DNA of 64,000 nucleotides from Enoplolaimus lenunculus (taxonomy: Eukaryota > Nematoda > Enoplea > Enoplida > Thoracostomopsidae). The notes beneath the pieces were generated by a model. It had not been told where the DNA came from, ran no database searches, and saw only the letters and a program-made list of their open reading frames with translations. This document shows, piece by piece, positions 1 through 11,607 of this stretch (its first letter is position 1; the number at the start of each line of letters is the position of its first letter). The stretch covers positions 186,001-250,000 of the forward strand of contig JASANG010001564.1 of NCBI GenBank assembly GCA_030248215.1. The letters run 5' to 3'. Both the position numbers and the translations under genes were made by a program.

Positions 1-640
1 CATATCAGAATATCCGTCGGATATCTATCCGGATAGATCAGAAGTTAAATTTCCAGTTTCGGGTTTCCGAAACTCGATTTTGCGTTTTCTGGATTCCGAA
101 CCTCAATTTTCATTTCTTAAGCATATAGTTTAACTTGTTGCATAAAGAAAAGTATCTTGACCCACAAGCTGATTGCTATGAACGTAAAAACACACAATAC
201 TAAAAATAATTAATGAGCAACTGGTTCAATAGTGCTGGGTATTCGCCTTCGAAGATGGCCACTGACTAATAAATACTTCCGTTGGCCACCTGAATATGAG
301 TTGAATTGGTTTGTCTCCGTTTGTTTTGTACCACTGCAACAGAGATTTTATCGAATATCACCCTTTACTCGAACTATATAGACGTGAGTCGTTTTAAGCC
401 CAAGCAACAAACCACATTGAAATATCGCACAAACATCAGCTCATTTTGAAACGCAATTTTTCACCGAAAATGTTTCTGAGGAGAAAAATTGTAAGGTGCC
501 GACCTTATCATTTTTTGCAAAAAAAATCCGGAGGGGGAAAATTGTAAGGTAGGGACCTTAACATTTTTCACAAAAACCTTTCTACAGGAGAAAAATTGTA
601 CTTAAGGTACGGACATTACCATTTTGTCACAACAAATATC
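1..640 (+). repeat. Repeat family H, copy 1 (cut by the window edge)
   Basis: This stretch is clearly similar, in reverse complement, to 38040-38770. The first 100 bases (ATATCCGGATA-type end, then a CGATTTTGCG block) match 38640-38760 read backwards. The middle (around 120-400) matches 38270-38620. The end at 480-640 holds three units of about 55-60 bases in which AAATTGTAAGGT faces ACCTTA, forming short hairpins. No coding frame was recognised. It is probably a non-autonomous transposon; the true outer end lies left of the window. Confidence 0.7.
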
Positions 641-737
641 TGACTTAACTGGGGACTCAAAATGGTAACCCCACTCTTATTACCACCTCTTAGTCGAGTC
701 ACTACAGTACCGATCTCGTTTTTAGGCACTGTATTTC

Positions 738-939
738 TGCCCATGTTACTTTAAGGGGTGTCCAGCATTCTGATGGGTCTAAAAAAGAGTAGGTTTTGAT
801 TCTAGATTGCATTTTTTGCTTAGGCTTAGGCTTAAGCTTAGGCTTAGGCTTAGGAACTCATTGTTGCAACGCTTAGGCTTAGGCTTAGGCTTAAGAATAC
901 ATTTAATCTACTGTTACGCCCCTTAAAGTAACATTGGCC
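738..939 (+). mobile_element. Family A TTAGGC-carrying element, copy A1
   Basis: The right end reads CGCCCCTTAAAGTAACATTG then GCC, and the left end is its inverted match with a few changes (TGCCCATGTTACTTTAAGGG). Between them are two blocks of TTAGGC repeats in one orientation, split by a short GTTGCAACG-containing spacer. The 8-base flanks agree at 5 of 8 positions, so this is an older copy. No coding capacity. Confidence 0.85.
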
Positions 940-1453
940 GGTATGGCCATCAAACGAACAAAGTATAAATAAATACAAAAGACTTTAACCCAGGTTTCGC
1001 ATTTTCACTAAAGCAATTTGGAGTAATTAGAACGTTGCTACTGACTGACGTACTGAAAAGTTTTGAACATCAAATCGAAATACATTTTAAGATAATTGCA
1101 GGATTTTAGCTTCAACAATTAAGTCGTTTTGGTGATTTTCGTCGCTGATTACCAAATTACAACTTGCAAACCAGAAACCAGTAAACTTTGACCGTAAATC
1201 TTTTGCGTGCACGGGCGTGGCGGATCCAGAAATTTATAATAAGGGTCGCATATTACGAAGGTGTCTCAACAGAATTGCATAAGAAAATTTTCACAAGTAA
1301 CGCAAGACACTAGATATTTTAAGTAAAATTTGTCTGATTTTCAAACAAAGGTGTAAATTATAGTTTTTACCAGTTTTTTGACTTAAAATTTTTCTAACGA
1401 AGAGCGTTAGCCCATACTAATCTGTCAGATCTTTACGTTTCTATACTGTATGC

Positions 1454-1649
1454 GGCCCATACAAAGATCATGGGCGGAATGCTATTCAATACGACTGGAA
1501 TAGAGTAAGTGTGTTAGCTTTAGACTAATTTTTTGATTAGGCTTTGGTTTTAGTCTTAGGTGTAAGCTCATTTTACGCTTAGACTTAGGCTTAGGCATGG
1601 GAATATGCTTAGACTACCGTTCCACCCCAGTTCTATATATACATTGGCT
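1454..1649 (+). mobile_element. Family B TTAGGC-carrying element, copy B1
   Basis: The left end GGCCCATACAAAGATCATGG and right end GTTCTATATATACATTGGCT are imperfect inverted repeats. The interior holds degenerate TTAGGC and TTAGGT units. The element is flanked by a perfect 8-base direct repeat CTGTATGC (1446-1453 and 1650-1657), which fixes both ends. Confidence 0.88.
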
Positions 1650-1889
1650 CTGTATGCAGATATATCAATCTTCGAGTTTTTCTTAATTTTAATTTGTTTA
1701 CAAACCAATTTGTTTCAGTTGAAGTTGAGCATACCTTATTAATTGGTGGTGTGACTGTACTTGACAGTTCACGTATAGGGAGTATAGGCCTGAAAGTATA
1801 GCTAAGAGATTTGGCTATAATTTGAGTTTAAATTTTACGTTTTGTGTGAAAAGCAGTATGAGTAAGTAACTGCAGATGGACAGAAAAGT

Positions 1890-1927
1890 AAACTTTCATG
1901 CAAACGCCAAACTTTCATGCAAACGCC
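1890..1927. repeat. 19-bp tandem duplication
   Basis: AAACTTTCATGCAAACGCC occurs twice in immediate succession without mismatch. No function seen. Confidence 0.9.
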
Positions 1928-2310
1928 TGTGTAAATTCTATGTCAACGTATCGCGAGTCAGAAACTATTTTCCCGTTCAACTGAACGTGGGTGCTTCCAG
2001 GTTTACGTCTCATGGCTAAAAAAATTAACTCCTACCACAAATTCTGAAGAGGTTTTCAAATTAAACGTGCCTGGTCGTTAACCGACTGGATGGAAATGGT
2101 GTTGAATTTGCATAAAGTTTGATGGCTCAAATTCAAGGTTTTTTATCTGTTTTTAACCGTTTTGGTTTCATTGTACTGGATGCTGTTTTGGTTAAAACTT
2201 TAAAAATATCATTGAAAATATATAGATTGTGCGTTTAAATCTACATTCAACCCAATATGAGAAATCGTAGCCACGCCCCTCTCTGGAAGCTGAAGTATCT
2301 TGCTTTTGTT

Positions 2311-2512
2311 GGTTCATGTACAGATCAGGGGTGGAACGTTTGTCTGCGGGACTGCTATAGAGTGAGCTTAAGCTTTTATTAATATTTTTCGCGTGTTTAG
2401 GCTTAGGTTAGGTATAAGCTCATTCATTCTTACGCTCTCAGGCATTGGCTTAAGCTTAGGCTTTAGTAATACCCTTTAACACTACTGTAACAGCCCTGTT
2501 CTTACATTGAAT
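2311..2512 (+). mobile_element. Family B element, copy B2
   Basis: The left end begins GGTTCATGTACAGATCAGGG and the right end is CCTGTTCTTACATTGAAT. TTAGGC/TTAGGT units lie between. Flanks CTTTTGTT (2303-2310) and ATTTTGTT (2513-2520) agree at 7 of 8 positions, as a worn target duplication would. Confidence 0.82.
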
Positions 2513-3036
2513 ATTTTGTTGGTTGGTTAAAGCATGAGCCGGGTAAGGATATCTTGGACTACTTTTGGCTCGGTACTATGCAATACTCAATCAGCTTCTC
2601 CCATAGCACGTCTTTCCTCTGTAAGCTGAGAGTTTAACACAACTCAACTGCGTTGCCATTTCTTGAGAAATATATACAAAGGTATTTTTAATACGGGCAA
2701 AATTTGACTCAAATTTAATACGACAGCTAATTATTCGCAATCTTTCATTCCTTAAGCTAGGAATACAGTCGAGTTTTAGCTATGGATATAAAATTTGACA
2801 AAAACAATTTTTCTAAATCAAAAATACAAGCCTATGCCTACAGCCATGCTGATACTTAATTGGTCCGTGGTAAAGTGTTATATATACGCAATAAACGAGT
2901 GAGAATATATAGCTCAGTAGGCGAAATCCGAGCCTAAGCGCAAACGTTAACCAACCAAAAGAAACCAATATACCAGCTAAATAATTTTTAGATTATGCCT
3001 CAAGTGGGGACATTAATTAAAGCGGTCTATCATAAC

Positions 3037-3245
3037 GGCCAATGTTATACTTTTAGGTGCGTAACAGTAAATTAAGCGTATTCCTAAGCCTAAGCCTAAG
3101 CCTAAACGTTGCAAAAATGTGTTCCTAAGCCATAGCCTAAGCCTAAGAGGTAGCCTAAGCAAAAAAACGTAATCTCGTATCTAAACCTAAGTACTGTTTT
3201 ATAGACCCATCAGAAATCTGGACGCCTATTAAAGTAACATTAACC
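3037..3245 (-). mobile_element. Family A element, copy A2
   Basis: GGCCAATGTTA at the left and TAAAGTAACATTAACC at the right are the family A ends. The interior GCCTAA blocks mean the element is inverted relative to A1. Two telomere-like blocks flank a TTGCAAAAATG spacer. The 8-base flanks ATCATAAC and ATCAGAAT agree at 6 of 8. Confidence 0.85.
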
Positions 3246-3744
3246 ATCAGAATTGTAAACCTAAATAGTTACAGAGGCAAAGTGTCCCCGTCCAGTATAA
3301 TTCTTCCAAAACCAAGTAATATGGCACCAGCAACTTGAATATTTTCAAATGCAAGAATCTCACAATTTAACGGTACGCACGGTAAAAGTCACAACTATCC
3401 GGAAATACCCAAATCATATAACTGATCGGGTTCACAATGACCTTAAAGTTTCTGGCTCGGCTGCGGTCGCTTGCAGAAAGAACTTTTACATGATATTTTA
3501 TACCGTCCCGAAATGATATCTTGGCTACGCCCCAGCTTGTATGGTTTAGGTTTACTTCAGCTTATTACGATAGTATCTGTCTAATTTAGTTCCGGTTGTG
3601 GCTCTCAGTTGTTCCAAGGGACTGTTCGCCCTCAATTATGTTGTCAAAATGACCCATGTATACATGCTGTATCATATGTACCCATCGAGTAGTGTTTCGG
3701 TTGGGAAGCTCTTATTTCAGGTATACCCTTAAGCCCAACAAAAG

Positions 3745-3920
3745 GGCCAATGCATAGATCTGGGCCGTAACAGTAATATAAGCATATTCCTAAGCCTAAG
3801 TCGATAAGCCTGAGCGTATAAATAAGCTTATACCTAAAACTAAGAAAGCCTAAGCAAAAAAAATTAGTTAAAGCTTAAGCTTATTCTATTGCGGTCCGCA
3901 AAAACGTTCCGCAATAGGCA
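3745..3920 (-). mobile_element. Family B element, copy B3, right end missing
   Basis: It starts GGCCAATGCATAGATCTGGG and continues with the family core GTAACAGTA..ATAAGCATATTCC and CCTAAG repeats, then the AAAACGTTCCGC segment. The terminal CATGGGCC is absent, so the copy is truncated or decayed at its right side. Confidence 0.7.
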
Positions 3921-4384
3921 AACGGTTTCGATCCCGACAGGTACCTAAACATTAACGATGTAAGCCACTTCAAACCATGGTTGCTAGTTTTCAGCCCCAT
4001 GCTGACTATTAAAGCAGCGTGTATGAAACGCTACCATAACAGGAAATGTTTTAAGACCCTAAAAGTCTAAACTTGATCCCAAGCTTGAGCTTATCCTGTG
4101 CCTGTGGCATTGTGCGACCTCTGTGAAGTGGATCATTTTCAACATAAAAGATGCTACAGTTTCGTCGATTGACAATATCGGTGTATTTCCTAAACGATCC
4201 ATGGCCCCTGCTGAAAACCATCAACAGTATCTAATGTTCATCGCTTAGTTTTAATATCTCGAGTTGTTTCGTTGAACCCGAATTCATCTAAAACCAACGA
4301 CGCCCGCAGAAAATTTTAAACACTAGCGTGGCGCCTTTGTTTAATTATAGGAGGCATGTTCAGTGAGAGACAGTGGGATTATAG

Positions 4385-4480
4385 AGACTGGAAAGCTTGA
4401 ATTTTGGATCAAGCTTATGCTTAGCGTTTTACATTTAGGCTTAAGTTTACGCTTAGGTTTACGCTTATACTTTTAGGTAT
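4385..4480 (+). repeat. Degenerate TTAGGC block
   Basis: Several imperfect TTAGGC/TTAGGT/TTACGC units occur here, and a second small group lies near 4775-4795. They look like the interior of a decayed family A or B element; no terminal repeats could be placed. Confidence 0.45.
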
Positions 4481-4969
4481 CTATCTATAGTTAATATGTA
4501 CCGAGGATGGCCAAGGAATTTTATTGAGGCGCGCAATCATTAGCTTAGCGATTAACTTTATGTTCATCGACCCGTTGTGATGGCATATACCGCGTTTTGG
4601 GAGGATATGGACATAGTGCCGCCGTTCTGACGCCAGAGATCTGGTCCTTATGGTGGTCTTGTGAACATTTTTGGGGTGATGTCTTGTTTTCCACTGGGAT
4701 AGCAAGTAACCGTGTACATATGCTACTTTTTCGTTTGTACCCCTACGTTTGTTCTTAGGTACATTTTCGCTGGAGCTTAGGCATAGGCTTTTAGTAATGC
4801 GTACTGTTACGCTCATAAAAGCCACGGTGTCCTTTGACAAATCCGAAAGCCTCCTATATCATTGCCCAACCAACAGGGATGAAAATGAAAATTTGGTGTT
4901 ATTAAGATTTGGTTACTAAAAATGTGTTTGCCCTCTGGTGCTTCGCTCAAGAGTTATTAATGCCAATTT

Positions 4970-5214
4970 TACAATATCATTCGTACAACAGGTGACTTTT
5001 GAGGGGCAGTATGATGGAAACTGAAGCTTTTTCGGCTTTCGTGTGTTGCATACTGAACCTTTTTGGCTTCAGTGTGCAACGCACTGCTGCATTTGTGGCT
5101 TCAGTGTGTTACATACTGAAGCTTTTTGTCTTCAGCGTGCACGCGCTGAAGCATTTTTTCAGTGTTCATCACACTTTCGTCTCAAAAGTCACTTAGTGTA
5201 CGCATGATATTGCC
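4970..5214. mobile_element. Inverted-repeat element with internal ~45-bp tandem units
   Basis: About 34 bases at each end are inverted copies: the left end contains AATATCATTCGTAC and GTGACTTTTGAG, and the right end contains CTCAAAAGTCAC and GTACGCATGATATT. The interior repeats a unit of about 45 bases built on CTGAAGC/TTCAGTGTG. The open frame at 4999-5196 comes from this repeat and is not taken as a gene. Target duplications were not identified. Confidence 0.65.
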
Positions 5215-6366
5215 GAATTCGTAATTCGTATAAATATCGAATGCAGCCTTTATTTATATATAAATGTCCACATCCGCCACTGTTTACTTCCCATAGCTAA
5301 CCAATAGGTCGTGTCGTTTAATAAGGTCTTTGGGCGGTATGTCACTCTGTATATGTATTATACTCGTACGCCGTCTTGAGACGTATATGAAACTTGAATA
5401 AGCTATATATCTCAAAGTTTTATCTATATTCAACATTTCTAAACTTTTGAGTGAACTATACAAGGTTTCCTAGAAGGTCTTTGCTACGACTCTGTATCGG
5501 TAACAGAAGCAATAGGTAGGTCACAGTCGCTCTTGTGTTCACGGACGCATCAAGAGGGGATAGGCCAAGCGGCAGTCCCACGACCGCGAATTGTTAGTAT
5601 ATATACAGGCAGCAAGAACAATTTTAGAGGGGTCACGGACAGTTTTTCCAACATCGAATTTGTATGTTGTCGAAAACAATTTCAGGCATATGATCAAGAA
5701 TGCAAGTAGGAGGGGCGGCGCCCCGTTCTTTTCGTCGCTTCCAATGGAGACTGACTTCTGGAATCATCGTTCACCAGCCAGGCACCGGTATTTTCAATAG
5801 AGGAGGCAAGAAGAACTATAGAAAGAGGAAACAAACATTTTCCTAAAGTACATTCAACGCTTTCCTACGTTGCGGCCGACTCGTAGCCAGACGAGGGCCA
5901 GGAGGTTCTGCTCAGCGCCACATAGAAGAATTTATGGGCAACTTTAGAAAGTTTTCAACATTGCTTGTAGGTCATCGATCCCTTCTTGAAGAGTGTTTAG
6001 CCCCTCTTGCAAAGGGTAAGCTGGTTTACGGGTTGGTTGCTTCTCTATGACGGAGTTGCAATTTAATTTTAAACTAAAAAATAAAATTTTTTGTTTTTCG
6101 AATCCAACTGCCCCCAACGTTGTTAGCTCCTCGCTATGTTAATTAGTTCTGAGGACTCGCCTTTTTTTAGTTTTGTCTGCAACCCAATCATGCCTAACAC
6201 AAAACTGAATAATCTTTCGCTTGGCGGCATAAAACCAGGAAATTCATATTTTGTGCCTTTATTGTCTATCCTTTAGAAGAAGCACGCAATGCAAACGAGA
6301 ACATTTTTTGCTGCCTTTAAACAGACTGTATAAAATCGATTCAAAAGCCTTCTAAAACGTTTGTTT
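5215..6366. other. Intergenic DNA, nothing recognised
   Basis: No supported exon, repeat family or RNA gene. 5521-5830 and 5870-6000 are somewhat more GC-rich than the surroundings, but no frame, splice pattern or second copy was recognised. Confidence 0.4.
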
Positions 6367-6933
6367 TTACCGATCCCTCTGAATATTTCCGCTGTCCCAT
6401 TTCCGGCTCCGGTAAAATGTTTGTCGGAATTTCCAGCGATTTCTATCTTGATTTTTTTCCGATCGTTGTAACAAGCAGTTTGAGTGAGAGTGAGATTTCT
6501 CAAAGAAATGACTGAAAACAAATCTCTGGCAACACTTTACAATCAATTTTACTGCCAACAAAATTAGCAAATCCTTCAAGCCTGCCAAAAAAACTATTTT
6601 CATCCATAAATAAATAAAGGTTGGTTTCAAATCCTGCAAAACGGACGTTTCTCGTCTCTCCATAAATTTCAATCCATACATTTCGCTATCCCCTATTTTA
6701 TACGCCACTGACAACACCGTCGAGACAAACACATATGTGACGCGATTCCTTCTGAACGAGACACAATACAATGCTTGCCTTAACCCCAGCATGAGTTCAC
6801 ACTTTACTCCCGAGTAATCAAAGGCTGCCCCACATTTTCCGCATTGTCGGAACCTCTTTGAAACACAAAGCCAACTCTTCACCAGTGCCCCGCGCATAAC
6901 AATGGGTACGTTTAGACACTCATTGCATACCAT
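6367..6933 (-). CDS. Divergent ARV1-like ER lipid-homeostasis membrane protein (3' end unresolved)
   Basis: The frame begins ATG GTA TGC and gives a 188-residue protein. Residues 3-6 are CNEC and residues 31-34 are CGKC, a four-cysteine zinc-binding pair as at the N-terminus of ARV1. After this comes a segment resembling the ARV1 homology domain (CELMLGLRQALYCVSFRRNR). A hydrophobic stretch with LKPTFIYLWMK, then LLILLAV, resembles a conserved membrane segment of animal ARV1 as I remember it. ARV1 proteins act in the ER membrane in sterol and GPI-lipid handling. This frame is shorter than the roughly 270 residues usual in animals, and the basic, Ser/Arg-rich tail does not resemble ARV1. The true 3' part is therefore probably spliced; an acceptor-like TTTGTTTTCAG lies inside, near 6520. 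The assignment rests on motif spacing from memory and is moderate at best. Confidence 0.5.
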   Translation of the reverse strand: MVCNECLNVPIVMRGALVKSWLCVSKRFRQCGKCGAAFDYSGVKCELMLGLRQALYCVSFRRNRVTYVFVSTVLSVAYKIGDSEMYGLKFMERRETSVLQDLKPTFIYLWMKIVFLAGLKDLLILLAVKLIVKCCQRFVFSHFFEKSHSHSNCLLQRSEKNQDRNRWKFRQTFYRSRKWDSGNIQRDR

Positions 6934-6951
6934 ATATGTGTCCGGTGCCTT

Positions 6952-7903
6952 TTATACACTATTAAACTTATTACATGAAATACATAAACGTGTGTAATGT
7001 GTGTATGTGTATATGTATTTATATATGTATATAGAAGTGAAATATTGTGTATCATGTACTTGTGGTATATCATACATATATAACACGAATAAATATATAC
7101 ACATAAATGTACATTTTATATGTATATGAGTGCTGATATATACATGTATATATATTATGTGTAACATGTGGGCAGAGACACTGTTGGAAGGCAAGGCAAG
7201 CAGACCTCCATTTCGATGGACCTCATGGGCTTAATTTGGCTTGTGAACGTGAGTAAATGCAGGATAATACAACGTATATACACGTATGTTTATATGTTTA
7301 GTTTTTGAAAGTGTATAATAGTTTTGTGGTAGCAGTATGCCGGGTTTCGTGGGGCCTATTTGAAAAAAACGAACCAACCAGAACACGGACGTGTACACAA
7401 AGTACACAGGGTATGTAACTCTGTAAATTTCTGGGGACAACACAAATATCTGCGACAGCCGTTTTCAGACAAACGTTCTGAGAATCTGTAGAGATCAAAC
7501 AACTATTCTCGCTTGATCGACAAAAAATATAGTTTTACACGAGGTTATCGTCTTTCTCCCCTGGAATCGCGTAATATTTCCTCGGTAGCTTTGATGCCGG
7601 TGTATAAGTGTAGTTCATTGACTGCGGTATAGAGCGAATGCGAAACGAAACAGAAACAGAAATACTGCTACAACAGATTTCTGGGGTCTTTTGGCTTTTC
7701 GATCGTGTGATAAATTTTTGGTTCGAGTTTTGTATATATGTATGTAGTGATAATGTGTTGTATTTTGCGTGACTGGTGATCTGGTACCGTTGTATGTCGA
7801 CTAAAGTTGACTTTCGTTGGTTGACACACATGCTGTGCACCATAAGAAAAGTTTGGTTATGAATTTATGTGGAAAATAAGTATTGTCAGTATAAAAATAG
7901 TGA
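6952..7903. other. Intergenic DNA with TA/TATG-rich low-complexity stretch
   Basis: 6975-7165 is built of TATATGTATATG-like simple sequence. The short open frames here follow from that composition. No exon or element was recognised up to the family B copy at 7904. Confidence 0.5.
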
Positions 7904-8072
7904 CGCAAATCTATAGAACATATCTGTAACAGTAGTAGTATAAGCATGTCCTAAGCGTTTTAGTGTAGATTGAGCTAAATCCTAAGCAAAAAGATTATTT
8001 ATTAGTCTATAGCTTAAGCTTATTCCATTGCACCCGCAGAAAAACGTTCCACCCGTGATCTTTGTGTGGGCC
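7904..8072 (-). mobile_element. Family B element, copy B5
   Basis: The right end GTGATCTTTGTGTGGGCC and the left end CGCAAATCTATAGAACATAT are diverged family ends. The core GTAACAGTAG..TATAAGCATG, sparse CCTAAG units, TTAGTCTATAGCTTAAGC and AAAAACGTTCC are present. Flanks agree at only 5 of 8 positions. Confidence 0.78.
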
Positions 8073-8337
8073 AAAAGTTGAAAAGCTATTTCTCAATTTT
8101 GGAACTATATTACATTGTTTCAAATCGCAAAAATTGCTATAATATTGCTCAAAAGGGCGATAAAATGTTTTTTGGACAAGCTTAATATGTGTTAAATTTT
8201 CAGATTATAATGTCGAAAATGCTTTTCAGAAAATTAGTTTCGTATTTGAACCATTTTATACAAAGAAAATGCGCTGGCTTGGTGCTCTTGTGTTTGACTC
8301 CGTTAACAAAAAACATCGTTCCAGCGTTTCTAATTGC

Positions 8338-8542
8338 GGCTCATGTATAGAACACGGCCGGATCAGTGGTATAAGCATATTCCTAAGCCAAAGTCTAAGC
8401 TTAAGCGTAAACCTAAGCGTACGGATGAGCCTAAGCCTAAGCCTTAAGCTGAAGCAGAAGTAAAAAAAGTTAGTCTAAAGCTTAACTTGACACTATTACA
8501 GCCCTGCAGGAAGACGTTCCGCCCTGTTCTATACGTGGGGCC
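8338..8542 (-). mobile_element. Family B element, copy B6
   Basis: The ends GGCTCATGTATAGAACA and TGTTCTATACGTGGGGCC are inverted repeats. The core with ATAAGCATATTCCTAAGCC and two CCTAAG blocks is intact. A perfect 8-base duplication CTAATTGC flanks it (8330-8337 and 8543-8550). Confidence 0.9.
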
Positions 8543-8550
8543 CTAATTGC

Positions 8551-9860
8551 TAATTAATTCTAAATACATTTTTCAGTGAAAGCAAGCATTTTAAATTTTA
8601 AAAAATAATTTTTCTGGTCGTATTTTAAAGGTTCTGACAAATATGATTATATATTCTACGATGTGATTAGCAGCTAGCAGTTGATAGAACGTGTAACGTT
8701 TGAAAAATGAATAGGGATTCAAAATTTTGCACACTTGTTTCAATTGACACTGAGCACAACACTATCTAATATTCAAGGAGACTATATTTCATAAACGTTA
8801 ACGACAAATATGTCAAAATTAGTTTTACCGATTTTGCAGACATATAAAGTCTTGGAAACAAAGATTTGCTGGCACGTCGACTCGAAAAAAAAGACCTTAT
8901 CTCAGCCAATACTTACGAATTTTACAGTTTCAGATACGTCTAAGACGTAATGTTTAGTTTCTGGGACGTTGATGTCAACCCGAATTGTTCATAAAATTCG
9001 ACACACTCTTCTTATAAGTGTATAAACTGAGCAACTCGTTAACATGTACAGTACATTAAAATCAAAGTAGAAAATTAGTTCAAGACAACTATTTCTTGCA
9101 AACAAGAAATTTTGTGTTTAACAAATTGGCCATAGTAATTTCTTGAAAAATGTAGTTTGTGTTTAGCAATTGTAGATACAAAATTGTGAGCTTTTTAAGA
9201 CTATTAATGTCTGAAATTGCAAACATCTTCGTTTTGAAAATTTCACAAAGTGAAGAACCTTGACAGTTTTAGACAATGTTTTTGTGTGAACTTCCGTTCA
9301 GATTTTGAACTTCAAATCTAAAATTTAATTAATTCTTGGAGCTGGATCTAAAAACCCATTCAGGTAGCTACGGTTCGCTACAAGGTGAAAACTCAAAATT
9401 CACAAAAAAACCGCAAGGGCAGGAACCGTTTGCGGACCTATCCATGTAGTTCGTTCACCTCTTTTCTTTGTGTTTTTGCCATAAGTCTGTGTTCGTATTC
9501 TCACGTGTGTGTAGCACCTTTTATAAGTAACCGGCAAGGATTGTACTATGAACCTGGTAATCAAGAGTTTCAGCACATTTTTCGCATTTGATTTGTACTA
9601 ATTGTAATTAGATTTTTGGATCCACAGTTACTGCAGCCAGGCATAGATATAACCAGCTAACCTTATTGTAGTGACACGAAAAGAGGGGAATTGTGACATT
9701 TAATGAACATTCTTGTTTTTGTACAACACTACTCAAAACAACGAGTGTAAAGTATTTAGCTCTTTAAATAGGATTGGATATTCAATATAACTCAATATGC
9801 CTACTCGACAGAAGAATCTTTGATTCGAGGGACGCAGTTTTCTCGCATATACTTAAAACC
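8551..9860. other. AT-rich intergenic DNA, nothing recognised
   Basis: No supported exon, structured repeat or RNA gene. The 68-residue frame near 9385 lacks recognisable features. Confidence 0.4.
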
Positions 9861-10035
9861 AGCGCCGTAGCGATTACACCTTGAGAGGGGGCTAAACAAA
9901 TTTCTGTCGGGGCATACAAGGATTTTCGATGACTTACAAGCAAGGTTGAAAATTTTCTATGGTGGCAATATTCGTCTATAGGGGGCGGTGGGGTAGGGGG
10001 GTTGATCGCCCCTGGCTCCCCTTGGCTACCGGCCT
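9861..10035 (+). repeat. Repeat family G, copy 1
   Basis: The stretch shares its order of motifs with 26036-26195: GCGCCGTAGC or GCGCGTAGAC, then GGGCATACAAGG, TTACAAG, GTTGAAAATTTTCTA, GGTGGCAA, and finally GGCTAC near the other end. The terminal GTAGC/GGCTAC pair is inverted, as in a small DNA transposon. Bounds are approximate. Confidence 0.6.
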
Positions 10036-10536
10036 GCTGACAACAGCCCTGCCATACTACGTTTCCATTATAATTATATATTGATTTTTCCTAACTGTAA
10101 GTGTAGTTTTGGATTTAGGTGGAGACACAATTTACTGCGACTATCAATTGGTTTTGGAATACAACTCTGTTTATTATTAAAATATAAGTTTAAAAGTAAA
10201 TCATTGTGCTGGACCTAGTGCCGGAGCAGACAGAGGTCGGGGACTCCCCCCAAACTCCAGGGTGCGGGCTCTCCGCAAAATTCCTGGGTGGGGCTCCTCC
10301 AAACTCCAGGGTGAGGCCCAGCCAGACTGATTTTAAAACTTCGGCGGGTTTTGTTTCAGCCGGTTAGAGTGTGGGCCCCTTTAAAAGTGGGGCCCCCAAA
10401 TGGAGGTATGGGGTGGCTGCTTTGGCCCTGGCTGTTCCGTGTATAGCCGTAAACGGCGGAAGCGCTATACCCGGGCGACGTACATAAGCGATGAACGGCG
10501 CTAGATGACTTTAGAATATTTTGTGTTACATAATTT

Positions 10537-10710
10537 GGTCAATGTGTAGAGCAGGGTTGTATCAGTAGTATAATATTCCGAAGCCTAAACCTTAGCCTAA
10601 GCGTAAAAATGAAATTATACGTAAGCCTAAGCCTAAGCAAAAAAATTAGTCTAAATCTAAACCTAATACTCCCACAGAAAAACGTTCTGACCCTGATGTT
10701 TACATGGGTC
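10537..10710 (-). mobile_element. Family B element, copy B7
   Basis: The ends are GGTCAATGTGTAGAGCAGGG and GATGTTTACATGGGTC. The interior has GTATCAGTAGTATAATATTCC and CCTAAG units. Flanks CATAATTT and TATAATTC agree at 6 of 8. Confidence 0.83.
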
Positions 10711-10835
10711 TATAATTCAAACTCAAGTCTAATTTCACTCACTTTTAAGACAAATGTAGTTCAGCGACGAGTCAGTCTGACTCTTGAAGAATGAGTATCA
10801 CTCCGACAGTTTCGATTTAAATTTATTCCTACTGC

Positions 10836-10881
10836 TAGTCCCATAGAGCGTCAATTTGACTCGCCATTTTTTGGAGTGCGC
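10836..10881. repeat. Repeat family I terminus, copy 1
   Basis: TAGTCCCATAGAGC, then GTCAATTTGACTCGCCATTT and TTTGGAGTG, match the end of the family I copy at 13707-13757. Preceding sequence from about 10740, rich in GACTC/GAGTC, may be the rest of the element. Confidence 0.5.
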
Positions 10882-11607
10882 TTTTCAAATTTTAAGCCTC
10901 AATTAAAAACGGGGTTCTCCAATTCTTACGATTATTTTATTTTTTCGCTTAATCCCCCAAATCACATTTTTAAGCTTTACATGCCCCGGGTACAGTACAC
11001 AATTGTGGCTTTTACAGCTAGCACCTCATTATTTATAAAGTGTTATTTTGATGGAAATTTGAGATTTGGCAAGAGATGGTTTCACTGAGAGGTAACAAAG
11101 GTTCTTGTGTCAAGCTCGTTGTATTTTTATACGTCAGAAAGCAATACAGTGGGTCGTTTGTTATTTTGAGTAATAGTTGAAAAAAATCAAACTTTTAAAT
11201 GATTTTAGACAAGCACGTAACCCGTTCAGCATCCTAAAGAGGTCAAACTTAGCGAAAGGGCATGCGGGAATTTTACATCACTTACGAGTGGGGCATAGTT
11301 GGAGCTTTTCTTACCAAACCCTTTGGCTTTGTACCAGTATTTGGTTTCAGTTTGTCACAAAAACGGTTCATTATGTGATAATAGTATTTTCCAGTTCTGA
11401 TTTTAAGTTTTGTCTTCGAAATGGTGAAAAAAAATTCGCAGAGACCTAAATTTAAAAAATTCTTAATTTTAGCCAGCGTCGAAGACAAGGGGCGAATAAA
11501 GGGAAGAGTTATTGGCCCCGAAAATTGTTTAACATTGTTTCTGTTGGTGTTACTTATTGCGCAAATATCGAGATCGACTATTTGCTAAATTATGGCATCC
11601 TTTTTAA

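Noticed and set aside
800-900. TTAGGC runs as a chromosome end or fused telomere
   Set aside because: The runs are short, imperfect and enclosed by inverted ends with target duplications; similar blocks recur throughout.
4481-4840. 119-residue minus-strand frame
   Set aside because: Borders degenerate TTAGGC sequence at both ends and has no recognisable domain.
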